A stretch of DNA of 14,153 nt, taken from positions 1 to 14,153 of the forward strand of contig DFYG01000061.1 in NCBI GenBank assembly GCA_002382605.1, given 5' to 3'. The translations under genes and the position numbers were made by a program. How positions within the stretch are numbered: the stretch's first letter is position 1; each line of letters begins with the position of its first letter. Positions 1-7,560 of this stretch are shown piece by piece. Source of the stretch: Synergistaceae bacterium UBA4088 (lineage in GTDB: Bacteria; Synergistota; Synergistia; Synergistales; Thermovirgaceae). The notes beneath the pieces were generated by a model, which was not told the DNA's origin, did no database searches, and saw only the letters and a program-made list of their open reading frames with translations.

Positions 1-79
1 GAGGCAGGAACACCAGGGACAAAAGCGACAGTCCCGCGAGTACCCCGACAGAAAAGCGTCCTTCAGGCGCAAGTTTCAA
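1..79 (-). CDS. N-terminal fragment of a membrane protein, possibly phosphatidylserine decarboxylase (partial)
   Basis: An open frame starts with TTG at 79-77, only 3 nt after the gyrA stop codon, and stays open to the window edge (26 codons). The translation begins with Met-Lys-Leu-Ala-Pro-Glu-Gly-Arg and then turns into a hydrophobic stretch rich in Leu, Val and Ser, as a first membrane segment would. A purine-rich ribosome binding site (GGAAGAGGGCGAG) lies in the last gyrA codons. An 'A-x-E-G' N-terminus followed by a membrane helix resembles short bacterial phosphatidylserine decarboxylases (phosphatidylethanolamine synthesis at the inner membrane). That is a guess from very few residues, because the catalytic part is outside the window. 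The tight spacing suggests co-transcription and translational coupling with gyrA. Any small membrane protein remains possible. Confidence 0.4.
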   Translation of the reverse strand, partial: MKLAPEGRFSVGVLAGLSLLSLVFLP

Positions 80-82
80 AAG

Positions 83-2530
83 CTACTCGCCCTCTTCCTC
101 GTTTGCACGTATCACGCTGATGTCGGCCACTTCATCACCAGACGCCACCTTGATCACCCTGTATCCTGTCGCGGTCCTCCCGAGAAGCGAAATATTCCCC
201 ACTCCCAGACGGATGACCCTTCCGCGGTTGGTCATGACGATGACCTGATCGTCGGGCATCAGACCCCAGGATCCGACAAGGTTGCCGGTCTTCGGGGATA
301 TCTTCATGGCCTTGCAGCCGCTGCTTCCCCTGTGGTGGGACATGAACTCATCGTAACTGGTCCTCTTGCCGACCCCGAGTTCGCTGACGAGCAGCATCTG
401 GTGCCCCGGCTTGACGATGTCGCAACCAACGACGCGGTCACCTGCAGAAAGCCTGATCCCGCGAACTCCCCGGGCCTGGCGCCCCATCGGGCGAAATTCG
501 CTTTCCGAAACACGGAGAGCCTGGCCTTTTGACGTACAGATAAGGATATCGTCGCTCCCGGTCGAAAACCGGACACGCGCTATCTCGTCGCCGTCGTCAA
601 CGGTGAGCACTCTTCGTCCCGCACGTGTGAGGTTGGCCAGTTCTCCTGAAGGCAGTCTTTTTGCGACACCTCCGGCGGTAATGAAGAAGACGAATTTCGC
701 TCCGTGAAGGTGACTGTCTCTCATCCCGACAACCGACTCCCCGTCCTCGAGGGATATGAACTGGCTCGCAAGACGTCCCTTGCCCGTCTTGGGTTCGGGA
801 ATGACATGCCCCTTCACGGCAAAAACCCTTCCCCTGGTAGTGAAAAGGAATATGTCCCTGTGGGTGGTGGATACGGCAATGATCGCCGCTTCGTCCCCCA
901 CTTTCGGAGTGGCGCCTTTTACGCCCTTGCCTCCTCGTCCCTGGAGCCTGTAAAGTTCAAGAGGCATTCTTCGCAGGTAGCCGTCCCTTGATAGAACCAC
1001 GACTATCTCCTCTTCAGGGATCAGGTCCTCAAAGGAGACCTCGTCCACGGCGTCTACAATGGTAGTTCTCCTGTCATCTGCAAAGCTTGCCCGTACCTCA
1101 AGCAGCTCCTCACGAACAACGATATCCAGAGTGGCCGGGTTGCCCAGGATACTCCTGAACTTCTCGATGTCGGCGAGAAGCTGGGCGAATTCATCCTCAA
1201 GCTTGTTCTTCTCGAGATTGGTAAGACGCTGCAGCCTCATGTCCAGTATCGCCTGCGCCTGCGCCCCGGTGAACCCAAGTTCCCCTACAAGGCCCGCCTT
1301 TGCGGCTGAGGGATCCCTTGATGCCCTGATCAGGGCAATGACCGCATCGATCATGTCGATGGCGCGGATGAGCCCCTCAACTATATGTGCCCTCTCCTCC
1401 GCTTTTTTCAGGCGGAATTCAGTCCTGCGGCGTATGACATTGCGCCTGTAGTCGAGGAAGATCTGAAGCATTGAGTGAAGGGAGAGCTCTTTGGGCTGCC
1501 CGTCGACAAGGGCAAGATTTATCACCCCAAAGGTGGACTGCAGCTGGGTCCTTCGGAAGAGCTGTCGCTTTATGACATCCGGGTTGGCGTCACGGGACAG
1601 TTCCATTACCACCCTGAGCCCCCTGCGGTCGGATTCGTCGCGAAGATCGGTGATCCCGTCAATAGTTTTGTTCTGGACGCCTTTGGCTATCGTCTCGAGA
1701 AGGTTCGTCTTGTTCACCATATACGGGATCTCGGTTATGACTATGGAACTTTTGCCCTTCCGGCCCTCTTCAACATGGGCCCTTCCCCTGACAATGAGCT
1801 TCCCCCTGCCGGTGCGATAGGCATCCAGGATGCCTTCCCTTCCAAGGATTATGGCCCCCGTGGGAAAGTCAGGCCCTGGCATTGCGGCCATTAATTCGTC
1901 GAGCCGGGCATCGGGATTTTCAAGAAGAACACACAACGCGTCGATCACTTCGCCGGGATTATGGGGAGGCATGTTGGTGGCCATCCCGACTGCGATCCCT
2001 GTACTGCCGTTGACCAGCAGGTTCGGGACCCTCGTGGGAAGAGTAAGCGGCTCCTTGAGCGATTCGTCGAAGTTTGGACCCCAGTCGACGGTCTCCTCGT
2101 CTATGTCAGCCAGCATCTGCTCTCCGACGGCTGACAGCCTGGCTTCCGTGTACCGCATCGCGGCCGGCGGGTCCCCGTCCAGCGAACCGAAGTTGCCCTG
2201 CCCGTCCACCAGTGTCTGTCGCATGGAAAAATCCTGGGCAAGCCTCGCCATGGTGTCGTAAATGGCGGAGTCACCGTGAGGATGGTACTTACCCATGGTC
2301 TCGCCGACGACGCGTGCCGATTTTTTGTATGCCTGGTTGTGCCGCAGTCCCAGCTCGAGCATCGAGAAGAGGACCCTCCGCTGAACAGGCTTGAGGCCGT
2401 CCCTGGCATCCGGGAGGGCGCGACCCACGATAACGCTCATCGCGTAATCAAGGTAACTGTGTTTGATCTCTTCCTCTATGGAGAGCGGGATAACTTTTCC
2501 AAAAGAGAGTTCTCCGGATCTTCTTTCCAT
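83..2530 (-). CDS. gyrA: DNA gyrase subunit A
   Basis: The 815-residue product is the breakage-reunion subunit of type IIA topoisomerase, which works with GyrB to introduce negative supercoils using ATP. The N-terminal winged-helix region carries the active site: Y127 in 'AMRYTEARL' is the DNA-linking tyrosine (E. coli Y122). The quinolone-resistance region reads '[14 protein letters not shown]' with S88 and D92 (E. coli S83 and D87), both in the sensitive, wild-type state. A coiled-coil and dimer-gate region follows, then the C-terminal beta-pinwheel. The GyrA box at about 530-536 reads QGRGGKG instead of the classical QRRGGKG. The tail is short and acidic (EEEGE). The length is close to that of other GyrA proteins and no frame breaks are seen. 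The ATG at 2530 follows 'AAGGAGAGGAAG'. No gyrB is present in the window. Confidence 0.97.
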   Translation of the reverse strand: MERRSGELSFGKVIPLSIEEEIKHSYLDYAMSVIVGRALPDARDGLKPVQRRVLFSMLELGLRHNQAYKKSARVVGETMGKYHPHGDSAIYDTMARLAQDFSMRQTLVDGQGNFGSLDGDPPAAMRYTEARLSAVGEQMLADIDEETVDWGPNFDESLKEPLTLPTRVPNLLVNGSTGIAVGMATNMPPHNPGEVIDALCVLLENPDARLDELMAAMPGPDFPTGAIILGREGILDAYRTGRGKLIVRGRAHVEEGRKGKSSIVITEIPYMVNKTNLLETIAKGVQNKTIDGITDLRDESDRRGLRVVMELSRDANPDVIKRQLFRRTQLQSTFGVINLALVDGQPKELSLHSMLQIFLDYRRNVIRRRTEFRLKKAEERAHIVEGLIRAIDMIDAVIALIRASRDPSAAKAGLVGELGFTGAQAQAILDMRLQRLTNLEKNKLEDEFAQLLADIEKFRSILGNPATLDIVVREELLEVRASFADDRRTTIVDAVDEVSFEDLIPEEEIVVVLSRDGYLRRMPLELYRLQGRGGKGVKGATPKVGDEAAIIAVSTTHRDIFLFTTRGRVFAVKGHVIPEPKTGKGRLASQFISLEDGESVVGMRDSHLHGAKFVFFITAGGVAKRLPSGELANLTRAGRRVLTVDDGDEIARVRFSTGSDDILICTSKGQALRVSESEFRPMGRQARGVRGIRLSAGDRVVGCDIVKPGHQMLLVSELGVGKRTSYDEFMSHHRGSSGCKAMKISPKTGNLVGSWGLMPDDQVIVMTNRGRVIRLGVGNISLLGRTATGYRVIKVASGDEVADISVIRANEEEGE

Positions 2531-2573
2531 GCTTGCTTCCTCTCCTTATAAAGTCGATGACAGCAAAAACAGC

Positions 2574-2599
2574 AAAAAGCGGCGGAAAACCCCCGCCGC
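2574..2599 (-). terminator. Intrinsic terminator or attenuator directly upstream of gyrA
   Basis: On the minus strand a perfect 7-bp GC-only stem (GCGGCGG / CCGCCGC, arms 2593-2599 and 2579-2585 on the window) with a 7-nt loop is followed at once by TTTTT and then GCTGTTTTTGC. This is the textbook form of a Rho-independent terminator. It ends only 44 nt before the gyrA ATG, which leaves little room for a separate promoter. It may therefore act as an attenuator in the gyrA leader as well as blocking read-through. Confidence 0.7.
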
Positions 2600-2690
2600 G
2601 AGGCGCAACGAAAAACACACCTCCGCCATCGCGACGGAAGCATATACCGTAAGGATATTTTACACCATATTCGTCCCGAAGCGGGGGGGC

Positions 2691-2730
2691 AACAAAACAG
2701 CCCTGCCGGCGTGCCAGGACGCCGACAGGG
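2691..2730 (-). terminator. Probable intrinsic terminator (hairpin with U-rich flank)
   Basis: A 12-bp inverted repeat (2701-2712 with 2719-2730) has one C/A mismatch and a 6-nt loop. On the minus strand the stem is followed by CTGTTTTGTT. The other side of the stem is not T-rich, so the orientation is minus. It lies about 190 nt downstream of the aminotransferase stop codon, behind a weaker hairpin, and may be the main terminator of that operon. Confidence 0.5.
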
Positions 2731-2872
2731 CCAGGAGGCAAAGTCGAAACTACAGAACAGAACGCTCAACCTGTCCGATCAAGACCCTGAAATAACCGGG
2801 AACGACCGATACGGACTCTCTGACAAAAGTCCGGGGAGACCGACACAATTACAAATGCCGCAGTCCTCTGCC

Positions 2873-2904
2873 CATAAAACAGCCCCTCTCCCTGAAGAGG
2901 TGCT
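2873..2904 (-). terminator. Weak intrinsic terminator after the aminotransferase gene
   Basis: A 9-bp stem with one mismatch (2881-2889 with 2896-2904, 6-nt loop) starts 13 nt after the aminotransferase stop codon. On the minus strand it is followed by GTTTTATG. The short interrupted T run suggests incomplete termination, consistent with the second hairpin further on. Confidence 0.5.
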
Positions 2905-2917
2905 ACTGCTCCGGTTC

Positions 2918-4300
2918 TTACTTCGACTTTCCCGTTTCCAGATCCTTAATTACACCTTCAAGAATATCAACGGCCTTCATCATCAGTTCCTCACTGATGA
3001 TAAGGGGTGGCAACAGTCGGGCCACGTTGTTGTGATGCCCCCCGACCTCGATCATTACCCCGCGCTGGTGCGCAAGCTTTCTCACCTGTTTTGCCAGATC
3101 TGCGGACGGTTTTTTTGTCGTTTTGTCCTCCACCATCTCGAGAGCGATCATAAGCCCGATGCCTCTGGCTTCTCCAAGGATCTTTGACTTCTTCTCCGTC
3201 TCCCTGAAGCGAGCCATGACCTTTTCGCCCAGTTCGGTGGCATACTCCGGAACCTTGTTCTCTACCATCCAGTTCAATGCCTCAGCCCCGGCTGCGAATG
3301 CAACCATGTTGCCGCGGAAGGTCCCAATGCTCTTTGCGGGCGGCATGGTGTTCAGCTCTTCACGATAGGCTATCGCGGAGATCGGGAACCCTATGCCTCC
3401 GAGGGCCTTGCTTATGGTGATGATATCGGGCACTATTCCCGAATGCTCGAACGAGAACATCTTCCCCGTCCTTCCCAGCCCGGCCTGGATCTCGTCGCAT
3501 ATCAGAAGAATGCCGCGGGCACTTGTTATCTCTCTTACGCGCTGGAGGAATTTCGGGGTCGGGATTATCGTTCCCCCCTCGCCCTGGACCGGCTCCAGAA
3601 TTACAGCGGCTGGTTTCGAGTACCCTGAGTGGGAGTCATCAAGGACCCTTTCAAGATTATCGGCAGCGAACTCGTCCACCATGTCATCGGGGCAACCGAA
3701 GGGGTTCCTGTATCTGTAAGGGAACGGGATGAACTGAACACCCGGCACCAACGGTCCTATGCCGTCCTTGTGGCCGCTGTCGCTGGTCACCGCAAGGGAC
3801 GCGCCTGTCATTCCGTGATATGCGCCTTCGAAGGCTATTATTCCAAACCTCTGGGTGTTGAACTTGGCAAGTTTGATAGCCTGTTCGACGGCGTCCGACC
3901 CGGTGGGCCCACCGAAGAAGACCCGGCTCAATTCCTTGGGAAGTATACTGCGGAGCGTTTTAACCATCTTCATCCTCGTGTCGCTGGGGATGTCAAGCGT
4001 GTGCGTCACCTTGTCTATCTGCTCGTGAGCGGCTTTTAAAACCTCCGGGTGGGCGTGTCCAAGGGCCATGACCCCGGCACCCGAGAAACAGTCGATGAAA
4101 ATATTGCCATCTACGTCCTCAAGGGTCGCACCCTTTCCACGGGCCAGTGCCATCGGCATTCCTCTCGGGTAGGATACAGCGGAACTCTCCAGTTCCTCCT
4201 GCATCTTCAGTATCTCCAGGGATTTCGGCCCCGGTGGCGTCGTCAGTATCTTCGGCGCACCGGAAATCGATAGTTCCTCGAACCTTTTCTTCTGATCCAT
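2918..4300 (-). CDS. Class III PLP-dependent aminotransferase (diaminobutyrate/ornithine aminotransferase-like)
   Basis: The 460-residue product is a fold-type I, class III PLP enzyme. Visible landmarks are the phosphate-binding 'GGPTGSDAVEQAIKLAK' (130-146), 'YHG' (161-163) that stacks on the cofactor, 'LEPVQGEGG' (235-243), D269 in 'LICDEIQAGLGRTGK' that holds the pyridine nitrogen, and the Schiff-base lysine K298 in 'TISKALGG'. 'GPTGSDAVE' is typical of 2,4-diaminobutyrate aminotransferases (EctB/Dat/DoeD). The N-terminal 'PPGPKSLEI' element and long N-terminus also recall archaeal class III amino-acid racemases, so racemase activity cannot be excluded. The ATG at 4300 has an excellent AAAGGAGGA site. 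It is the last gene of the operon, 33 nt after the GntR gene. In context it would move the amino group of a diamino acid released by the upstream hydrolases to 2-oxoglutarate. The substrate is inferred. Confidence 0.85.
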   Translation of the reverse strand: MDQKKRFEELSISGAPKILTTPPGPKSLEILKMQEELESSAVSYPRGMPMALARGKGATLEDVDGNIFIDCFSGAGVMALGHAHPEVLKAAHEQIDKVTHTLDIPSDTRMKMVKTLRSILPKELSRVFFGGPTGSDAVEQAIKLAKFNTQRFGIIAFEGAYHGMTGASLAVTSDSGHKDGIGPLVPGVQFIPFPYRYRNPFGCPDDMVDEFAADNLERVLDDSHSGYSKPAAVILEPVQGEGGTIIPTPKFLQRVREITSARGILLICDEIQAGLGRTGKMFSFEHSGIVPDIITISKALGGIGFPISAIAYREELNTMPPAKSIGTFRGNMVAFAAGAEALNWMVENKVPEYATELGEKVMARFRETEKKSKILGEARGIGLMIALEMVEDKTTKKPSADLAKQVRKLAHQRGVMIEVGGHHNNVARLLPPLIISEELMMKAVDILEGVIKDLETGKSK

Positions 4301-4333
4301 TTCGAATCCTCCTTTATTTATTGTTGGTCAGGG

Positions 4334-5068
4334 TCAGAAACTTATTCCAGGGATCCCCGCAGGTGCTCCTCCATGGGGGGGTTCCCCGATCTCATTATTT
4401 TGAGGCAATTCACGCCACAGCGTGGCGATGTGCCGGACCAGCATCAGCTTGGCGCCTTCCGTATCCCCTTTCTCAAGGCAGTCGATGATGTCATAGTGCA
4501 TTGCGGCGGAATTCTCTATGTCCTGCTCCATGATCATGTCCTGCATCATTGCAAGCCTCAGCTGATAGTACAGGTTCGACAATATTTTCAGGCTCCACCT
4601 GCGATCGGATTTCTCCCAGATATACCGGTGGAACATGATGTCATGTTCGGCAAAATCCATGATCTTCTGTTCCACAGGGTCGGAACTTTTCGACAGGGCG
4701 ACCATTTCATCGACTATCTTCCTGAGCCTCCTGAAGTCTTCCGCCGCCATTCTCTGATGCTGGATGATCGTTTCGAATACACGAGACTCGAGCATGTATC
4801 GAATGTCGTAAATTTCCATAAGATCATCATGATCGAAGTCAGAAACGAAAGTGCCTCTTCTTGGCATAAAAACCACCAGACCCTGGTGTTCCAACTCCTT
4901 AAGCGCCTCCCTGACGGGAGCCCTGCTAAGGTTCAGCTCGTTCGCGATATCATTTTCCTGGATACGCTGTCCCTTTTTCAATCGCCCTAACCATAGGATC
5001 TCTTCTCTCAGATATTCTGCCACCTTGCTGCCGAGGTTCTCGTGAACGAAACGGCCTGTTCTCGCCAT
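4334..5068 (-). CDS. GntR-family transcriptional regulator (FadR subfamily, FCD domain)
   Basis: The 244-residue DNA-binding regulator has an N-terminal winged helix (about 12-78) with the GntR signature 'IANELNLSRAPVREALKELEHQGLV'. An all-helical FCD ligand-binding domain follows (about 84-220). D143, H147, H191 and H213 are placed as in FCD proteins that coordinate a divalent metal used to bind small carboxylates, so the effector is probably an organic or amino acid. The last 20 residues are Gly/Pro-rich and probably disordered. It is encoded inside the catabolic operon, 39 nt after the M20 gene and 33 nt before the aminotransferase gene, so it most likely controls this operon and itself. 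The ATG at 5068 has only a distant AAAGGTGG (12 nt away), suggesting weak translation. No better in-frame start exists. Confidence 0.92.
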   Translation of the reverse strand: MARTGRFVHENLGSKVAEYLREEILWLGRLKKGQRIQENDIANELNLSRAPVREALKELEHQGLVVFMPRRGTFVSDFDHDDLMEIYDIRYMLESRVFETIIQHQRMAAEDFRRLRKIVDEMVALSKSSDPVEQKIMDFAEHDIMFHRYIWEKSDRRWSLKILSNLYYQLRLAMMQDMIMEQDIENSAAMHYDIIDCLEKGDTEGAKLMLVRHIATLWRELPQNNEIGEPPHGGAPAGIPGISF

Positions 5069-5107
5069 AAAAACCGGGAACCACCTTTCTTTTATGCATC
5101 GATCCGT

Positions 5108-6319
5108 CTACCGCGGGCTGATCTTCACTTCATGCTTCTTCAGAAACGCAAAAGCTGTCCGGATGTGCATTTCCACCCCTGTCGGGAGGACGTCCTCGTC
5201 GATATCGAACCTGGGGTGGTGATGCGGATATGATAACCCGTCACCTGTTCTGCCGGCACCCAGAAAATAAAAACAGGACGGCAGGATCCTTGCAAATTCG
5301 GAAAAATCTTCCCCCGCTGTACCAATATAGTCAACAAGATCTTCCGGCCCGACTACCTCTCCGGCCGCTTTCCTGACCAGAGCGGTCACTCCTTCATCGT
5401 TAATGACTGTTGTGTTCTCCGGCGAAAATTCCAGATCCCAGTCGCACTGGTGAGCCTGGCAAACGTTTTTTACGATACGTTCAAAGCGCACGAGCGGCTT
5501 CTCCGGGCTATCCGGGCCGCTCCTGTAAAGATATCTTATCGTTCCGCCCAGCTTGACTTCATCAGGGACTATATTGTTCGCCGTACCTGCATTTATCTTT
5601 CCGAACATTATCAGGGTAGGTTTCAGAACATCGATCTCCCTGGTCTGGATCATTTGAACAGACGTTACAAGATCCGCCGCGGCCAGAACAGGATCAATCG
5701 CCGTATGAGGCGCTCCTGTGTGTCCACCCTGACCCTTTATGGTGATCTCAAAGGTATCCAGTGCTGCCATAACAGGACCTGCCGTTGCGGCGATCTTCCC
5801 GCTTTCTATAGGAGTCCAGACATGTATGGCAAAAGCAGCATCAGGTTTTGGATCTTCAAGAGCGCCCTCCTCTATCATCTTCAGCGCGCCCCCTACCTCT
5901 TCGTTGGGCTGAAAAAGAAAAACAATTTTGCCGGGGATCTCCTCCCTTCGGCGGGACAGAACCTTGGCTGCCACCAGCAGCATCGCCATGTGGGCGTCAT
6001 GGCCACAGGCGTGCATCACTCCTTTGTTCCTTGAACAATAGGAAGAATCGTTCTGTTCTTCCAGGGGCAGTGCGTCCATGTCGGCCCGCAAGAGAACGCA
6101 GCGGCCTTCTCCCGAACCTTCCAGAACACCTGTTACCCCGGTGTGCGCGATCTTCTCCCTCACTGTAAACCCGAGGTTCTTGAGATAGGAAGCGATCTTT
6201 TCGGAAGTCCGTTGCTCCTGGAAACCCAATTCGGGATACATATGGAAATCCCGTCTCAGGGCAACGAGCTCTTCATTCAGTGAAGAGATCTCTTCCCGAA
6301 TGTTCTTTAAACAGTCCAT
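5108..6319 (-). CDS. M20D-family metal-dependent amidohydrolase (N-acyl amino acid deacylase type)
   Basis: The 403-residue product resembles hippurate hydrolase, IAA-amino acid hydrolase and N-acyl-diaminopimelate deacetylase. The metal site is intact: 'HACGHDAHM' with C105 and H107, 'QPNEEVGGA' with E140/E141 (general base and ligand), H166 in 'AIHVW', and H367 in 'PHHHPRFD'. The lid/dimerisation domain (about 185-300) includes 'GQGGHTGAPHTAIDP' with H200. Such enzymes hydrolyse the amide bond of N-acyl amino acids in the cytoplasm. No signal peptide is seen. The ATG at 6319 follows AGGGGGAAGG. It lies 25 nt downstream of the DoeA-like gene, so a natural role is deacylation of that enzyme's product, taking the place of the unrelated AstE-type DoeB. 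This role is inference; ordinary peptide or hippurate-type substrates remain possible. Confidence 0.88.
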   Translation of the reverse strand: MDCLKNIREEISSLNEELVALRRDFHMYPELGFQEQRTSEKIASYLKNLGFTVREKIAHTGVTGVLEGSGEGRCVLLRADMDALPLEEQNDSSYCSRNKGVMHACGHDAHMAMLLVAAKVLSRRREEIPGKIVFLFQPNEEVGGALKMIEEGALEDPKPDAAFAIHVWTPIESGKIAATAGPVMAALDTFEITIKGQGGHTGAPHTAIDPVLAAADLVTSVQMIQTREIDVLKPTLIMFGKINAGTANNIVPDEVKLGGTIRYLYRSGPDSPEKPLVRFERIVKNVCQAHQCDWDLEFSPENTTVINDEGVTALVRKAAGEVVGPEDLVDYIGTAGEDFSEFARILPSCFYFLGAGRTGDGLSYPHHHPRFDIDEDVLPTGVEMHIRTAFAFLKKHEVKISPR

Positions 6320-6344
6320 TTGCCTTCCCCCTTCGACGAGAGAC

Positions 6345-7526
6345 TCATCCCTGCTTCGTAAAGATCTTTCGGGGATAGTCCATAAAGGTTTCGCAACCCT
6401 TTTCCGTCACAAGGAAGGGCTCGCTGCATTCGAAGCCGAATTTATCCAGCCATATGCCGGGCATAAGGTGGATGGTCATGCCTGGTTTCATAATGGTTTT
6501 ATCACCAGGGCGAAGGCTCACGGTATGTTCTCCCCAGTCAGGAACATAGTTCAACCCGAAGGCGTAACCCAATCTTGAGGGTTTCACAACCCGTGATCCG
6601 GAGATGGCCTCCCTCCATTTTGCCTCGATCTCTTCCGCAGTCACACCTGGCTTTACGAAATCCAGGGTTTTGGCAATGCCGTCGATGACCACATCGGCGA
6701 TCTCCTTAAGCTCTTCAGGGGGTTCCCCTATGTAGACCGTCCTGGACAGCGGGCAATGGTATCTGAAACGAACCCCGCAGAGCTCCAGAAGGATTATGTC
6801 GCCCGAGGCGTATTTCCTGTCCGGGTTCCACCCAAGGTGAGCGGCAGAAGTACGTTCGTTGGAGGGCATGATGGGGAAGATCGCCGGGTGGTCTCCTGTG
6901 AACTTATCTGTTCCCTTCACTACGGCATGGTAGACATTTGCCGCGGCTTCGCTCTCCAGGGTGCCGATATTTATGGAGTCGATGGCAGTATCCATGACAT
7001 GCTTGCATACTTCGGCTGCCTGCTTCATACAGGTTATTTCGGCTGGTGATTTGATAATTCTTACCCAATTCACCAGGCTGGTCGCATCGTGAACTGTCCC
7101 CTGCGGCAATTCCTTACGCAAGGTATCCAGGCACATACCCGTAAACCAGTAATTGTCTTTTTCGACACCGATGCTCCTGGATTCCCATCCTTTCTCCCTC
7201 AGGATGTCAGCAACGAAACTCATGGGGTGCTTGAACATATTCTGAACGTAATCATCGGCGTAGGGGCGGATATTGTCGTGTTTCAGCCACGTAGTCAGTT
7301 TTGCGCCGTTGGCATCCATGCCGCGCCCCCACCAGATGGGCTCGTCGTGATCCAGAGCCACCACCAGCCCCTGATGAACATAAAAGGACCATCCGTCATA
7401 CCCTGTGAGGTAATTCATGTTGGCGGGATCGCTGATGATCAGCACCTGCAATCCGCTTCGGAGCATTCCTTCCTTGACCTTCCTCAAACGATCCTTAAAC
7501 TCGGAAACCTCAAAAAGCAGTGCCAT
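6345..7526 (-). CDS. M24-family creatinase-fold hydrolase, ectoine hydrolase (DoeA/EutD)-like
   Basis: The 393-residue product has a creatinase N-terminal domain (about 1-150) and a 'pita-bread' domain (about 160-385). The stretch from N36 onward ('NMNYLTGYDGWSFYVHQ', 'IWWGRGMDANGAK', 'DDYVQNMFKHPM') closely matches what I recall of ectoine hydrolases. These open the ectoine ring to N-acetyl-diaminobutyrate. E248 in 'LLELCG' aligns with the glutamate described as nucleophile in EutD. Where M24 metallopeptidases have metal ligands, this protein has P259 (in 'YHCPLSRT') and M355 (in 'IHLMPG'), so a dinuclear metal site is unlikely and an ordinary Xaa-Pro peptidase is disfavoured. The ATG at 7526 is chosen because GGAGG lies 8 nt ahead. 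A GTG at 7535 would abut that site. Function beyond the DoeA-like family is inference. Confidence 0.8.
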   Translation of the reverse strand: MALLFEVSEFKDRLRKVKEGMLRSGLQVLIISDPANMNYLTGYDGWSFYVHQGLVVALDHDEPIWWGRGMDANGAKLTTWLKHDNIRPYADDYVQNMFKHPMSFVADILREKGWESRSIGVEKDNYWFTGMCLDTLRKELPQGTVHDATSLVNWVRIIKSPAEITCMKQAAEVCKHVMDTAIDSINIGTLESEAAANVYHAVVKGTDKFTGDHPAIFPIMPSNERTSAAHLGWNPDRKYASGDIILLELCGVRFRYHCPLSRTVYIGEPPEELKEIADVVIDGIAKTLDFVKPGVTAEEIEAKWREAISGSRVVKPSRLGYAFGLNYVPDWGEHTVSLRPGDKTIMKPGMTIHLMPGIWLDKFGFECSEPFLVTEKGCETFMDYPRKIFTKQG

Positions 7527-7560
7527 TCCACCCACCTCCGAAAATTTTTTATTGCTTCGA

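Larger units (their letters stand above)
2531..2917. other. 387-nt gene-free region between the aminotransferase gene and gyrA
   Basis: No convincing protein gene or tRNA is visible on either strand; the open frames crossing it lack family resemblance and overlap gyrA or the hairpins. The region holds three hairpins, each with a T-rich flank on the minus strand (2873-2904, 2691-2730, 2574-2599). About 150 nt between the first two (2731-2880) have no assigned function. The gyrA promoter must lie here, but no good -35/-10 pair could be singled out. One weak candidate on the minus strand is TTGTTG, 17 nt, GAATAT at about 2664-2692. Confidence 0.6.

Noticed and set aside
1475..1894. Plus-strand open frame (139 codons) inside gyrA
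   Set aside because: It is a shadow of the highly conserved gyrA coding sequence on the other strand.
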